From Elusimicrobiota bacterium (GTDB taxonomy: Bacteria > Elusimicrobiota > Elusimicrobia > UBA1565): DNA of 64,000 bases. The DNA lies in NCBI GenBank assembly GCA_041660925.1, contig JBAZVI010000001.1, forward strand, positions 372,001 to 436,000, given 5' to 3'. Positions 36,129 through 43,493 of the stretch are shown here, one piece after another. A model generated the notes under the pieces. That model was given only the letters and a program-made list of their open reading frames with translations, did no database searches and was not told the origin of the DNA. Numbering within the stretch: position 1 is the first letter of the stretch; the number at the start of each line of letters is the position of its first letter. Made by a program: the position numbers and the translations under genes.

Positions 36129-37081
36129 GAGGCGGCCGGGACATCCTTCGTCGCGCGCTCCCGCCCGATGCAGTAGGGACGGCGCGCGCCGAGGAGTTCG
36201 CGGTTCTTGGCGAGATAGGCCCGCCGGATGTCCTCGGCGCTCGCAGTCGGGTCGAGGAAGTCCGCGACGACCACGATGTCCGGAGCGGTGTTGCAGACCG
36301 CCAGCTTCCCGCGCGGGTCGATGTACATGAAGAGGTCGGAGAGCTGCATGCAGGGGACCCCGGCGTCTCCGGGGAAATCCGGGTCGAAGGACAGGCAGTG
36401 CCGGTATCCCAGCGATGCGGCGGCCTTCCGGCAGCGCTCGAACGTCGCGGGGACGTCGATGCCGCGGGAATACGAGCTCCCGTAGCCCGTCGCATCCCAG
36501 ACGCGGAGCCGTCCGACCCCCAGCGCAGCCGCCTCGCCCAGGATCTCCTCCAGATAGGGGGAGTTGTAGTCTCCGACCGTGACCGTGGCCGTCGTCTCCA
36601 GGCCTGCGGCGACGAGGAGCCTCAGGGCCGTCTCGGCCTTCGCGCCGGAACCGCCCCTCCCGTGCATCGCGTCATGGAAGCGCCGCCCCTGCCAGTTGAT
36701 CTGGACCTGGGAGACCTTCTGAGCCTTCAAGAACTCCGTCAGATCCCGGTCGATCCGCTCTCCGTGGGACATCACGTGGAGGAGGAATCCCTCCTGCCGG
36801 GCGCGCTCCACCATGCGGCGGAAATCCGGGTGCTCCGTGGGCTCCCCGCCCGTCAGCGAGAGCTGGAGCACTCCCATCTCCCGGACCTTGCGGAGCACGG
36901 TCGAATAGTCCTCGAGGCTCATCCGGCCCCTCAGGCCGCGGCTGCTGCCGACGTAGCACCAAGGGCAGCGATGGCTGCAGTCGTCGCAGACGGCGACGCA
37001 CGCAAAGGACGGACGCTGGGTGCTCGCGACCTTCGCGAGCGCGGTGTACTCCGACTCCTTCGAGAACGTCACGAGGCACAT
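36125..37081 (-). CDS. Radical SAM protein
   Basis: A 318-residue enzyme with the cluster motif CSHRCPWC (C35, C39, C42), the GGEPTEHPDF motif and a TIM-barrel length consistent with the family. C-terminal cysteines (VPCMQL, AVCNTAP, YCIGRE) could bind an auxiliary cluster of SPASM or twitch type. The mid-part ATVTVGDYNSPYLEEILGEAAALG is barrel-like. It lies between mfnB and a prenyl synthase in one minus-strand operon, so it probably modifies the furan/prenyl product or an associated peptide. TAACAT 14 nt before ATG 37081 may be a -10 element. Confidence 0.85.
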   Translation of the reverse strand: MCLVTFSKESEYTALAKVASTQRPSFACVAVCDDCSHRCPWCYVGSSRGLRGRMSLEDYSTVLRKVREMGVLQLSLTGGEPTEHPDFRRMVERARQEGFLLHVMSHGERIDRDLTEFLKAQKVSQVQINWQGRRFHDAMHGRGGSGAKAETALRLLVAAGLETTATVTVGDYNSPYLEEILGEAAALGVGRLRVWDATGYGSSYSRGIDVPATFERCRKAAASLGYRHCLSFDPDFPGDAGVPCMQLSDLFMYIDPRGKLAVCNTAPDIVVVADFLDPTASAEDIRRAYLAKNRELLGARRPYCIGRERATKDVPAAS

Positions 37082-37126
37082 GGAGGAACGCCCCTATGTT
37101 ATCAGATTCCGCCGTGCGGACGAGGC

Positions 37127-38227
37127 CTACATCCGCCGCGTCTCGGTCATGAACCGGAGCATGTCCGAGAGCAGCGCTCCGCCGGCCGCCGGCAGACGTG
37201 CGCGCCTCAGCGCCCGCGCCGCCCGCGCACGGAAGGTCCCGATCCAGCGGCGGTTGCACTCGACGGCGCCCGAGCCCCGTACGACCTCCAGCGCCGCACG
37301 GACGTCGGAATCGCGCGCCCGAGGGTCGCCGAACGGCTTCAAAAGGATCCTGCGGGCGGCCGGCGATGAGCGCCGCCAGGCCTCCCGGTAGAGCACGGTC
37401 ACCCTGCCGCTGGGCACGTCGTCGGCGACGGCCTTCCCCCAATCTCCGCTGCGAGGGAAGAGGTTGAGCTCGTCGCCGTGGAGGTGGTAGCCCATGCCGA
37501 GCCAGGTGCCGAACTCGACGAGGGCCTTCAGGCGGGCTCCCGCGCAGCCGCCCACGAGCGCTCCGATGCGCATCGGGCCGTTGAAGGACATGAACACGAT
37601 GCGGTCGGAACTCATCTGAAGGTAGCGTTCCGCCGACACCAGGCGCCGCTCGCGGCTCCAGCGCAGCTCCTGGCACTGGCCGAGGCCGTACGCGAGGATC
37701 TCGCGCGCGAGCGCGTCGAGCACCGCGAGCCGGACCTCGGCGGAGAGCGGCATGGAGGGGTCGAACACCGCGCTCCAGCTGGCGTTGTAGAGCGCCTGAT
37801 ACGCCGCGAAGGCGAGGGGGATGCCGTGGAGCTCGTGGGTCGAGGGGCCTCCCCGCCGCAGCGGGGAGTCGTCGACGACGTCGTCGAAACTGCAGGTCGC
37901 CGCCTCCTGACACTCGATCATCCCGAGGAGAGGGAGGAAGCTCTCCGGCCGCCGCCCGAAGGCCTCGAGGACGATCGAGGCGAGCAGAGGTCGAAGCAGC
38001 TTCCCGTGCCGCCCGAGATAGACCCAGGACGGGTCGAGCGCCCCCCGCCGCACGCCCTCGGAGTCGAGTCCCTCCGCGGAGCTCCCGCCGTGTGCGCGCA
38101 GCCAGGCCCTCGTCGCTCGCCGCGGAACGGAGTCCATGGAACGGAGGAAGAGTCCTCGCCGGCGCAGAAAGCAGGCCCTCAGGCGCGGACTGAAGTCCTC
38201 GAGGAAGGAGCCCCGCGGGAACGCCAC
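37127..38227 (-). CDS. Isoprenyl diphosphate synthase-like protein with altered second motif
   Basis: A 366-residue all-alpha protein from GTG 38227. The first Asp-rich motif is complete (DDVVDDSPLRRG, near residue 115) and GKLLRPLLAS matches the early GKxxRP motif. The second motif, DDxxD in true synthases, is degraded to HGDELNLF, though the following G-K and G-R pattern is partly kept. It may therefore bind a prenyl diphosphate but condense or cyclise differently. The start codon lies 4 nt from hairpin element B, which leaves no room for a normal ribosome site outside the element. Confidence 0.75.
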   Translation of the reverse strand: MAFPRGSFLEDFSPRLRACFLRRRGLFLRSMDSVPRRATRAWLRAHGGSSAEGLDSEGVRRGALDPSWVYLGRHGKLLRPLLASIVLEAFGRRPESFLPLLGMIECQEAATCSFDDVVDDSPLRRGGPSTHELHGIPLAFAAYQALYNASWSAVFDPSMPLSAEVRLAVLDALAREILAYGLGQCQELRWSRERRLVSAERYLQMSSDRIVFMSFNGPMRIGALVGGCAGARLKALVEFGTWLGMGYHLHGDELNLFPRSGDWGKAVADDVPSGRVTVLYREAWRRSSPAARRILLKPFGDPRARDSDVRAALEVVRGSGAVECNRRWIGTFRARAARALRRARLPAAGGALLSDMLRFMTETRRM

Positions 38228-38230
38228 GTC

Positions 38231-38545
38231 CTAGTGCTCCGACCGGGTAATTATGGGCGTTTTGACCGGGCGATTTCGGCCGTCCGGCAAGGCGCGAGGA
38301 GCGAGCATAGCGTGAGCTATGTAAGCGACGAGCAACGCGGCAGGCGGCCGAAATCGCCCTGCCCCTATCTGGGAAGTTTCGCTGCCGACGGCAGCGAAAC
38401 TATTGGGGAAGGGGAGGCCCGCCCCTGGGCGGCTTCGTCGTCGCTCCGCCCTCAGATAGCTGAAGCTATCTTCGGTTGTCGCTCCTTGAATCCGCATCAG
38501 GCTCGGGCCTCCAAAACACCCATGATTACCCGGTCGGAGCACTAG
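38231..38545. repeat. Long hairpin element B
   Basis: 315 bp bounded by near-perfect 35-bp inverted arms (CTAGTGCTCCGACCGGGTAA at the left end; two mismatches overall). Inside, GGGCGATTTCGGCCG (38268-38282) pairs perfectly with 38345-38359 around the core AGGCGCGAGGAGCGAGCAT, TAGC hairpin, AGCGACGAGCAACGC. A second, inverted core-like hairpin (GATAGC/GCTATC) lies near 38450-38490. The right end holds the TAG stop of the gene at 38542. No ORF with a product inside. Confidence 0.88.
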
Positions 38546-39624
38546 TGGCTCCGGGAGGCGAGGAGCTCCGCGAACTCCGCGATCCGGCGGGCGTCGGACG
38601 CCGGCATGCGCGGAGCCAGACGGCGGCGGAAGAAGCGCACCGCGTCGTCCGTCCGCTCCCGCACCGTCTCGCGGCAGCGCGCGAGGGCGCCGCTCTCGCG
38701 GGCGGCGGTCTGGACGAAGTCCGCATCGGCCCGCGTGCGCGAACCGATCGGCTTCCGATAGACGGCGAGGATGCCGCGGCGCCGCACGGCGGGGCAGCGG
38801 CGCAGGGTCTCGACCAGGACGAGCGTACGCTTCCCCTCGTAGAGGTCGTTGCCGGGGGCTTTGCCGAAGCGTCCGCCGCCGGTGTTCTCGACGTCGAGGA
38901 CGTCGTCGAGGACCTGGAACGCCAGTCCGAGCCGCCGGCCGAACTCCGCGGCGTCGCGTTCGACGCGCGGTCCCGCCCCGGCGAGGATGGCCCCGATGCG
39001 GCAGGGGCAGGCGCCGGTGTAATGGGCGGTCTTCATCCCGACGACGGCGAAGTAGCGCTCCGCGGTGAAGCGCTCGAGCGGGACGGCGCGCGTCTGGAGG
39101 TCCAGATGCTGCCCGCTGAGCGTCACCGCGGTCGCGTCCATGAACGCGCGATGGAGGCGCCGATGCAGCCGCTGCGGGAGAGCGCAGTATTCGTAGAGCA
39201 TGTCTCCGACGCAGGCGTGCAGGAGGTCGAGCGCGTTGAGCGCCGCGGGGAGGCCGTAGAGCCGGTGCAGCGCGGGCTTCCCCCGCCTCAGGAGCGCGGA
39301 GTCCAGGATGTCGTCGCGGCCGAGCCCCCAGTCCTCGAGGAGCTGATAGGCCGCCGCGACCTTGAAGGCTCTGCGCCTCTCTCCGCCGAACGCGTCGTTG
39401 AAGAGCATGATGAAGGTCGGCCGCACCGCCTTCCCTCTCCGATAGGGATATTCGACGAGACAGGCGCGCAGCCCGCGCGGCAGGACGGCGGTCCGGGCCT
39501 CGAGGTAGCGGCGGATATGGATGAAGACGCGGTCCCGGCAGGCCTCGAGATACTCCCGCGCGCGCCCCCTCTGCGCCGAAGACTCCGCGCTGACGACGGC
39601 TCGAGCGAGGGCTCCGATGTCCAT
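38542..39624 (-). CDS. Isoprenyl diphosphate synthase (FPP/GGPP synthase-like)
   Basis: A 360-residue prenyltransferase with both catalytic motifs: RDDILDSALLRRG (DDxxDx4RRG) near residue 100 and QVLDDVLDV near 235, plus YRRGKAVRP early and GKAPGNDLYEGKRT late. It should condense isopentenyl diphosphate with an allylic diphosphate; chain length cannot be predicted safely. The final codons and TAG stop fall in the right arm of element B. ATG 39624 follows TATCAT by 6 nt, marking it as the first gene of the operon that reads through element B into the second synthase, radical SAM and mfnB genes. Confidence 0.85.
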   Translation of the reverse strand: MDIGALARAVVSAESSAQRGRAREYLEACRDRVFIHIRRYLEARTAVLPRGLRACLVEYPYRRGKAVRPTFIMLFNDAFGGERRRAFKVAAAYQLLEDWGLGRDDILDSALLRRGKPALHRLYGLPAALNALDLLHACVGDMLYEYCALPQRLHRRLHRAFMDATAVTLSGQHLDLQTRAVPLERFTAERYFAVVGMKTAHYTGACPCRIGAILAGAGPRVERDAAEFGRRLGLAFQVLDDVLDVENTGGGRFGKAPGNDLYEGKRTLVLVETLRRCPAVRRRGILAVYRKPIGSRTRADADFVQTAARESGALARCRETVRERTDDAVRFFRRRLAPRMPASDARRIAEFAELLASRSH

Positions 39625-39630
39625 GCTCAG

Positions 39631-39636
39631 ATGATA
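39631..39636 (-). promoter_or_regulatory. -10 element TATCAT, leaderless start
   Basis: On the minus strand TATCAT ends 6 nt before ATG 39624. It probably drives the prenyl synthase-to-methyltransferase operon. Confidence 0.5.
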
Positions 39637-39727
39637 ACGACTTTGGGCGCCGAGGGGAACGCCTCGAAGGCCGTCTCGAACATCCGCTCACGGCGCGTCG
39701 GGATCATGAGCCGACCCGGGGAGCTTC

Positions 39728-40846
39728 TCACCGCGCCCCTCCGGCGAAGAGGCGGTCCAAAGCCGAGACGGCGACGCAGCGCACCCAGCAGTGGCAGCCG
39801 TCGGAGGAGGCGGCCCTGCGCGCGGCCTCGGCCTTCGAAGAGGTCCAGAGCGCGTCGAAGGAGTCCTCGGCGAGACTGCCGAGCCGGACCTCCTTGCGCG
39901 CGGGGCAGAGGTAGACCCCGCCCTCGGGGTCCACCATGGCGAAAAGTCGGCCGGCGCTGCAGTCGGGCAGGAAGCGCGCGGGGGCGCGCGCGTAGGCGCG
40001 CAGACGCGTCCAGTAGATGAGCTCACGCCAGAGCTCCGGGCGGGCCGGCTCCCGACCGGCGCTCAGGGCCTCGAAGGCGCCGGATTCCGCCTCCAGACTC
40101 TCGAGGACGAGGTCCACCTCGCGCTCCAGGACCGCGAGCCGCTCGGGCGTCCAGCGTACGGCCGGCCGGCCGGGGAAGGGGAGCACGAGCTGCGCCGAGA
40201 AGTCGGCCCCGAACTCCGACACCGCGAGGCGGCGCGCCGCGGAAAGCTCTCCGCAGTTCTCAGGAGTGACGGTGAAGGTCAGGCTGAGCGCGGTCTCCGG
40301 ATGCTCCGCGCGCACGCGCCGCGCCGTCGCGACGAGCGCGCGGTAGGCTCCCGCCCGGGCGCGCATGCGGTCGTGCGTCGCCTCCGTGCCGTCGAGCGAG
40401 CCGCCCAGAGCCAGGGGGCCGGCTCCCGCCGCGCGCAATTCGCCGAGGCGCCGCAGGAGGAGCTCCGTGTCGGCGAGGTGGCTGAGCAGGACGAGACGGA
40501 CGCGCGGCCAGGTCTTTCGGAAGAACGTCGCCAGCGGGACGAGGCCTTCGCTCAGCGCGGGCTCTCCTCCGCCCAGAGCGACCAGATCGAGGTCGAGGAA
40601 CCGCGAGCCGGAGAGCCGCTCCACGAGCGCGGCGGCGGAGAGCTCGCCCCCCCCGCGGCGCGCGAGCTCCGGATGGTCGCAGACCGGGCAGGCGAGCCCG
40701 CAGCGGTGCGTCAGCTCGAGGTAGAGTTCGCGCACGCGCCCGGGCGCGAGCGCCGCGCCGGCGCTCCGCGCGGTCGCGGCGGCCAGCAGGCGGTCGGCCT
40801 GCAGCGCGAGCAGCGAGGCGCGCACGGCGGAGCTCGGAGCGCTCAT
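39728..40846 (-). CDS. Radical SAM protein with SPASM-like C-terminus
   Basis: A 372-residue enzyme. The SAM/[4Fe-4S] motif is CGLACPVC with GGGEPALSEG following. C-terminal cysteines in CSAGRLF, VYLCPARKE and CHCWVRC resemble a SPASM or twitch auxiliary-cluster region, typical of peptide-modifying enzymes and anaerobic sulfatase maturases. It overlaps the GT4 gene by 4 nt (ATGA). With PqqD and a short peptide encoded about 1.3 kb away on the other strand, it is a candidate peptide-modifying enzyme, but this is inference. Confidence 0.85.
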   Translation of the reverse strand: MSAPSSAVRASLLALQADRLLAAATARSAGAALAPGRVRELYLELTHRCGLACPVCDHPELARRGGGELSAAALVERLSGSRFLDLDLVALGGGEPALSEGLVPLATFFRKTWPRVRLVLLSHLADTELLLRRLGELRAAGAGPLALGGSLDGTEATHDRMRARAGAYRALVATARRVRAEHPETALSLTFTVTPENCGELSAARRLAVSEFGADFSAQLVLPFPGRPAVRWTPERLAVLEREVDLVLESLEAESGAFEALSAGREPARPELWRELIYWTRLRAYARAPARFLPDCSAGRLFAMVDPEGGVYLCPARKEVRLGSLAEDSFDALWTSSKAEAARRAASSDGCHCWVRCVAVSALDRLFAGGAR

Positions 40847-42033
40847 CGCCGAGGGCTCCCGGCGCGCGCGAGCAGGCCGTCGTAGAGCGCGGAGAAGTCC
40901 GACACGGCGCGGCGATCGTCGAAGCGTTCCTCGGCGAGCCGGCGTCCGCGCTCCGAGAACCGCGCGCGCAGCTCCGGGTCGCGCAGCAGGCGCAGGGTCG
41001 CCGCGGCGAAGGCCTCCGGCCCGTCGGCCGTGATCATCGCCTCCCGGGCTCCGGGCGCGTCCATGCCGGCGAGCACGCGGGGCGTCGCGACGACCGGGAC
41101 CCCGTGCGCGAAGGCCTCGAGGACTTTGCACTTCGTGCCGCCGCCGATCCGGACGGGTGCGACGAAGACGGCGGCCCGCTCGAGCCAGGGCCGCACGCTC
41201 GGCACCGGGCCCGTGACGCTCACGGTCTCCGAAGCGAGCGCGCGCACCGCCGGGGTGGGGCAGGCGCCGACGAGAGAGACCCGGACCTCCGGCGCCCTCG
41301 CGCGCAGCAGCGGAAGGATGTCGCGGCAGAGATGGACGGCGGCGTCCTCGTTGGGAAAATGGAGATAGTTGCCGACGAACACGAGCTCGGCGCCCCCCTT
41401 CGGCCTCGGCGGGACCTCCGCGGGGACTTCCGTGCTCAGGCCGACGACCGACACCGGCGTCCCGGGAAGGAGGCGGCGCAGGATGCGCGCGTCCTCCGCG
41501 CAGAGAGCCGTGAGCGCGTCGCCGCGCGGGAAGAAGCGGCGCGCATACGCGCGGTAGAGCTCCGCCTCGTCGGCGGCCCCGCCGTCTCCGCGCAGATAGG
41601 AGCCGCGGCTCCGGAAATGGCTCGCGTCGATCTCGGTGAGGACGACGGGGAGGCCCGGCGGAAGGTCCTCGACGTACTGCGCCGTCTCGAGGAAGAAGGC
41701 GTGGACGAGGTCGACCCCGTCCTCGCGCACGAGGCGCGCGAGCGCGCGGCGGGCCTCCTCGGAGCGGAAGACGCGCGCGTTGAGCGGGAGGCCGGCGTCG
41801 GCGGCCGGCGGCGGAGCCGGCAGGCAGAGCATGCGGCGGAAGCCCGCATGCTCGAGCTGCAGGGCCGTCGCCGCCTGGCGGGCCTCGAGCCCCTCGCTGA
41901 AGAAGGCGAGAACGGAGACGTCGAAGCGCTCGCGCAGTCCCTGCAGGACGGCCGCGATCCAGCGCTCCCCCCCGCTCACGGGCGGGAAGGGCATGCGGGG
42001 CGCGAGGACCAGAAGGCGGGGCTTTTTCGTCAT
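40843..42033 (-). CDS. Glycosyltransferase family 4 protein
   Basis: A 396-residue GT-B fold enzyme. ATG 42033 (MTKKPRLLVLAPRMPFPPVSGGE) gives the standard N-terminal Rossmann domain; an ATG 10 codons upstream is less likely. C-terminal donor-binding features are clear: LVFVGNYLHFPNED, APVRIGGGTKCKVLEAFAHGVPVVATP (the EX7E-like region) and the helical finish. It transfers a sugar from a nucleotide-sugar to an unknown acceptor, possibly the product of this locus or an exopolysaccharide. Co-translated with the radical SAM gene. Divergent from pqqD. Confidence 0.9.
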   Translation of the reverse strand: MTKKPRLLVLAPRMPFPPVSGGERWIAAVLQGLRERFDVSVLAFFSEGLEARQAATALQLEHAGFRRMLCLPAPPPAADAGLPLNARVFRSEEARRALARLVREDGVDLVHAFFLETAQYVEDLPPGLPVVLTEIDASHFRSRGSYLRGDGGAADEAELYRAYARRFFPRGDALTALCAEDARILRRLLPGTPVSVVGLSTEVPAEVPPRPKGGAELVFVGNYLHFPNEDAAVHLCRDILPLLRARAPEVRVSLVGACPTPAVRALASETVSVTGPVPSVRPWLERAAVFVAPVRIGGGTKCKVLEAFAHGVPVVATPRVLAGMDAPGAREAMITADGPEAFAAATLRLLRDPELRARFSERGRRLAEERFDDRRAVSDFSALYDGLLARAGSPRR

Positions 42034-42101
42034 CCGCGGCCGCGCGCAAAGGCCGCTCCCCACGACGGGGAGCGCGCGGCCTCGGCGCGACGGACATATG
42101 C

Positions 42102-42107
42102 TAACAT
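42102..42107 (+). promoter_or_regulatory. -10-like TAACAT before the pqqD-like gene
   Basis: TAACAT ends 9 nt before ATG 42117. No ribosome site is visible, so a near-leaderless transcript is likely. Confidence 0.4.
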
Positions 42108-42116
42108 ACGGCCGTC

Positions 42117-42398
42117 ATGACGGATACCCTCTGGGCTCCGGCCGAGCACGTCGCGTGGCGCAAGGTCCGCGAGGAGACGGTGCTCCTCGACGTCGAGACC
42201 TCGGAATATTTCTCGCTGAACCCCACGGCCTCGCGCGTCTGGGAGCTCCTCACGGAGCGCCGCCCCGCCGAAGAGATCGCTCGTGCCCTGAGCGCGGAAT
42301 ACGAGGTCCCCGAACCCCAGGCCCTCAAGGACGTCCAGGCCCTCGCCGGGAGCCTCCGCAAGAACGGCCTCCTCAAGGCCGGGAAGGAGCGTCCATGA
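42117..42398 (+). CDS. PqqD-family peptide-binding protein (RiPP recognition element)
   Basis: A 93-residue PqqD domain: HVAWRKVREETVLLDVETSEYFSLNPTASRVWELL is the typical winged-helix beta-hairpin and helix, with AALSAEYEV-type recognition helix after it. PqqD-like proteins bind the leader of a ribosomal peptide and present it to modifying enzymes. The next gene overlaps by 4 nt (ATGA) and encodes a 36-residue peptide with a leader-like motif, exactly the expected partner. It is not part of a PQQ operon, as no pqqA, C or E is present. Confidence 0.88.
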   Translation: MTDTLWAPAEHVAWRKVREETVLLDVETSEYFSLNPTASRVWELLTERRPAEEIARALSAEYEVPEPQALKDVQALAGSLRKNGLLKAGKERP

Positions 42399-42505
42399 AG
42401 AAGCGCGACGTCCGCTCGAAGCCCTCGAAGAAGCTGAAGTACGTGCGTCCCGCCCTGAAGGCCCATGGCAAGCTCAGCAAGGTCGCCACGGCCTTCAAGC
42501 CGTAA
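42395..42505 (+). CDS. Short peptide with lasso-leader-like motif
   Basis: A 36-residue basic peptide, too short for routine gene calling. ATG 42395 has AAGGAG 6 nt upstream and overlaps the pqqD stop. It contains Y16, P19, L21, G25 and T32 (YVRPALKAHG ... KVAT), close to the YxxPxLxxxGx5T motif that lasso-peptide leaders use to dock on a PqqD-like protein. Only AFKP follows the Thr, so there is no room for a macrolactam core. It may be a leader-only carrier, a scaffold for a small product, or a truncated precursor. The next gene starts inside it. Confidence 0.65.
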   Translation: MKKRDVRSKPSKKLKYVRPALKAHGKLSKVATAFKP

Positions 42506-43493
42506 GCGCTCCTCTCCTCCCCGCGTCGTCTTCCTCTATCCCGGCACCGGCAGCCAGCATGTCGGCATGGGCCGGGACTTCGACGCCTCGGTCCCTCCCT
42601 TCCGCCGCTTCCTCGACCGCCTCGCCGCGAGCACGGGGCGCGAGCTGCGGCCGACGATGTTCCGCGGGCCGAAGTCCGTGCTCTTCCCGGAATCGACGAC
42701 CTCCGAGCCCTCGCTCTTCATGGAGGTCGTCGTCGCGATGTCCCTCGCCGTGACCGAAGCCCTCGCCCGCGCGGGCGTGCGGCCCGACGCCGTGGCCGGC
42801 CGCAGCCTCGGGGAGTACACGGCGGCGGCGGCGGCCGGCGCGCTCGACGCGCAGACCCTGCTCGAGGCCGTCCGCCGGCTCGGCCGCACGGGCCGGGAGA
42901 TCTGTCATCGCAACCTCCGCCGGGAGCGCTGCCGCATGCTGACCGTCTTCGGCCTCCCCCGCGCGGAGGTCGAAGGGCTGCTGAGGGAGACGGCCCCGCT
43001 CGGCCGCTGCGAGCTCGCGACGCACATGAGCCACCGCCGACTCAGCGTCGTCGGAGGTCCGCTGCGCGCGCTGGAGGAGTTCAAGCGCCGCGCGCGTCGT
43101 CGCGGCGGAGCGCGCGTCGTCCCCTGCCGGGAGGGCTACCGCGGCGGCGCGCTCCACACCTCGTGGATGTCGGAGCACGCCCGGATCTTCCGCGCCGAGC
43201 TCGACGGACTCCCCTTCCGCCGCGCGGCGCTGCCGCTCTGGAGCGCGGTGGATGCCCGCCCCGTCCGGGACGGAGAGCGCATCCGGGAGCTCCTCTGCGC
43301 CCAGCTCGACCGGCCCGTCCTGTGGGAGGAGACCGTGCTCGGCCTCGCGCGCGCGGGGACGAGGGTCTTCGTGGAGATCGCGCCGGGCTCGATGCTGACC
43401 GACTTCCTCTTCCCGCTGCCCGAGGGCGTGTCGGTCCTGCGCACCGACACGCCCGCCGCGCTGCGCGCGGCGATCAGGCAACTGCGAGACTGA
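42465..43493 (+). CDS. Stand-alone malonyl/acyl-transferase (FabD/PKS-AT fold)
   Basis: A 342-residue acyltransferase. VVFLYPGTGSQHVGMGRDF is the AT N-terminus, GRSLGEYTAAAAAGAL holds the nucleophile Ser (GxSxG), and YRGGALHTSWM has the likely catalytic His; VFVEIAPGSMLTDF is the end of the fold. The Arg that recognises the malonyl carboxylate is not obvious, so the acyl donor is open. It looks like a PKS trans-AT, not a housekeeping FabD, as no fatty-acid genes are nearby. The only in-frame start is ATG 42465, inside the peptide gene (41-nt overlap). It converges with the fusion gene, sharing 20 nt. Confidence 0.85.
   Translation: MASSARSPRPSSRKRSSPPRVVFLYPGTGSQHVGMGRDFDASVPPFRRFLDRLAASTGRELRPTMFRGPKSVLFPESTTSEPSLFMEVVVAMSLAVTEALARAGVRPDAVAGRSLGEYTAAAAAGALDAQTLLEAVRRLGRTGREICHRNLRRERCRMLTVFGLPRAEVEGLLRETAPLGRCELATHMSHRRLSVVGGPLRALEEFKRRARRRGGARVVPCREGYRGGALHTSWMSEHARIFRAELDGLPFRRAALPLWSAVDARPVRDGERIRELLCAQLDRPVLWEETVLGLARAGTRVFVEIAPGSMLTDFLFPLPEGVSVLRTDTPAALRAAIRQLRD

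Noticed and set aside
38231..38545. Element B as an insertion sequence or classical MITE
   Set aside because: It has terminal inverted repeats, but no transposase is present, the arms are not shared with the other three elements, and no target-site duplication is evident beyond the palindrome itself.
42117..42398. PQQ biosynthesis operon
   Set aside because: PqqD is present, but no pqqA, pqqB, pqqC or pqqE homologue lies beside it, and the peptide lacks the Glu-x3-Tyr of PqqA.
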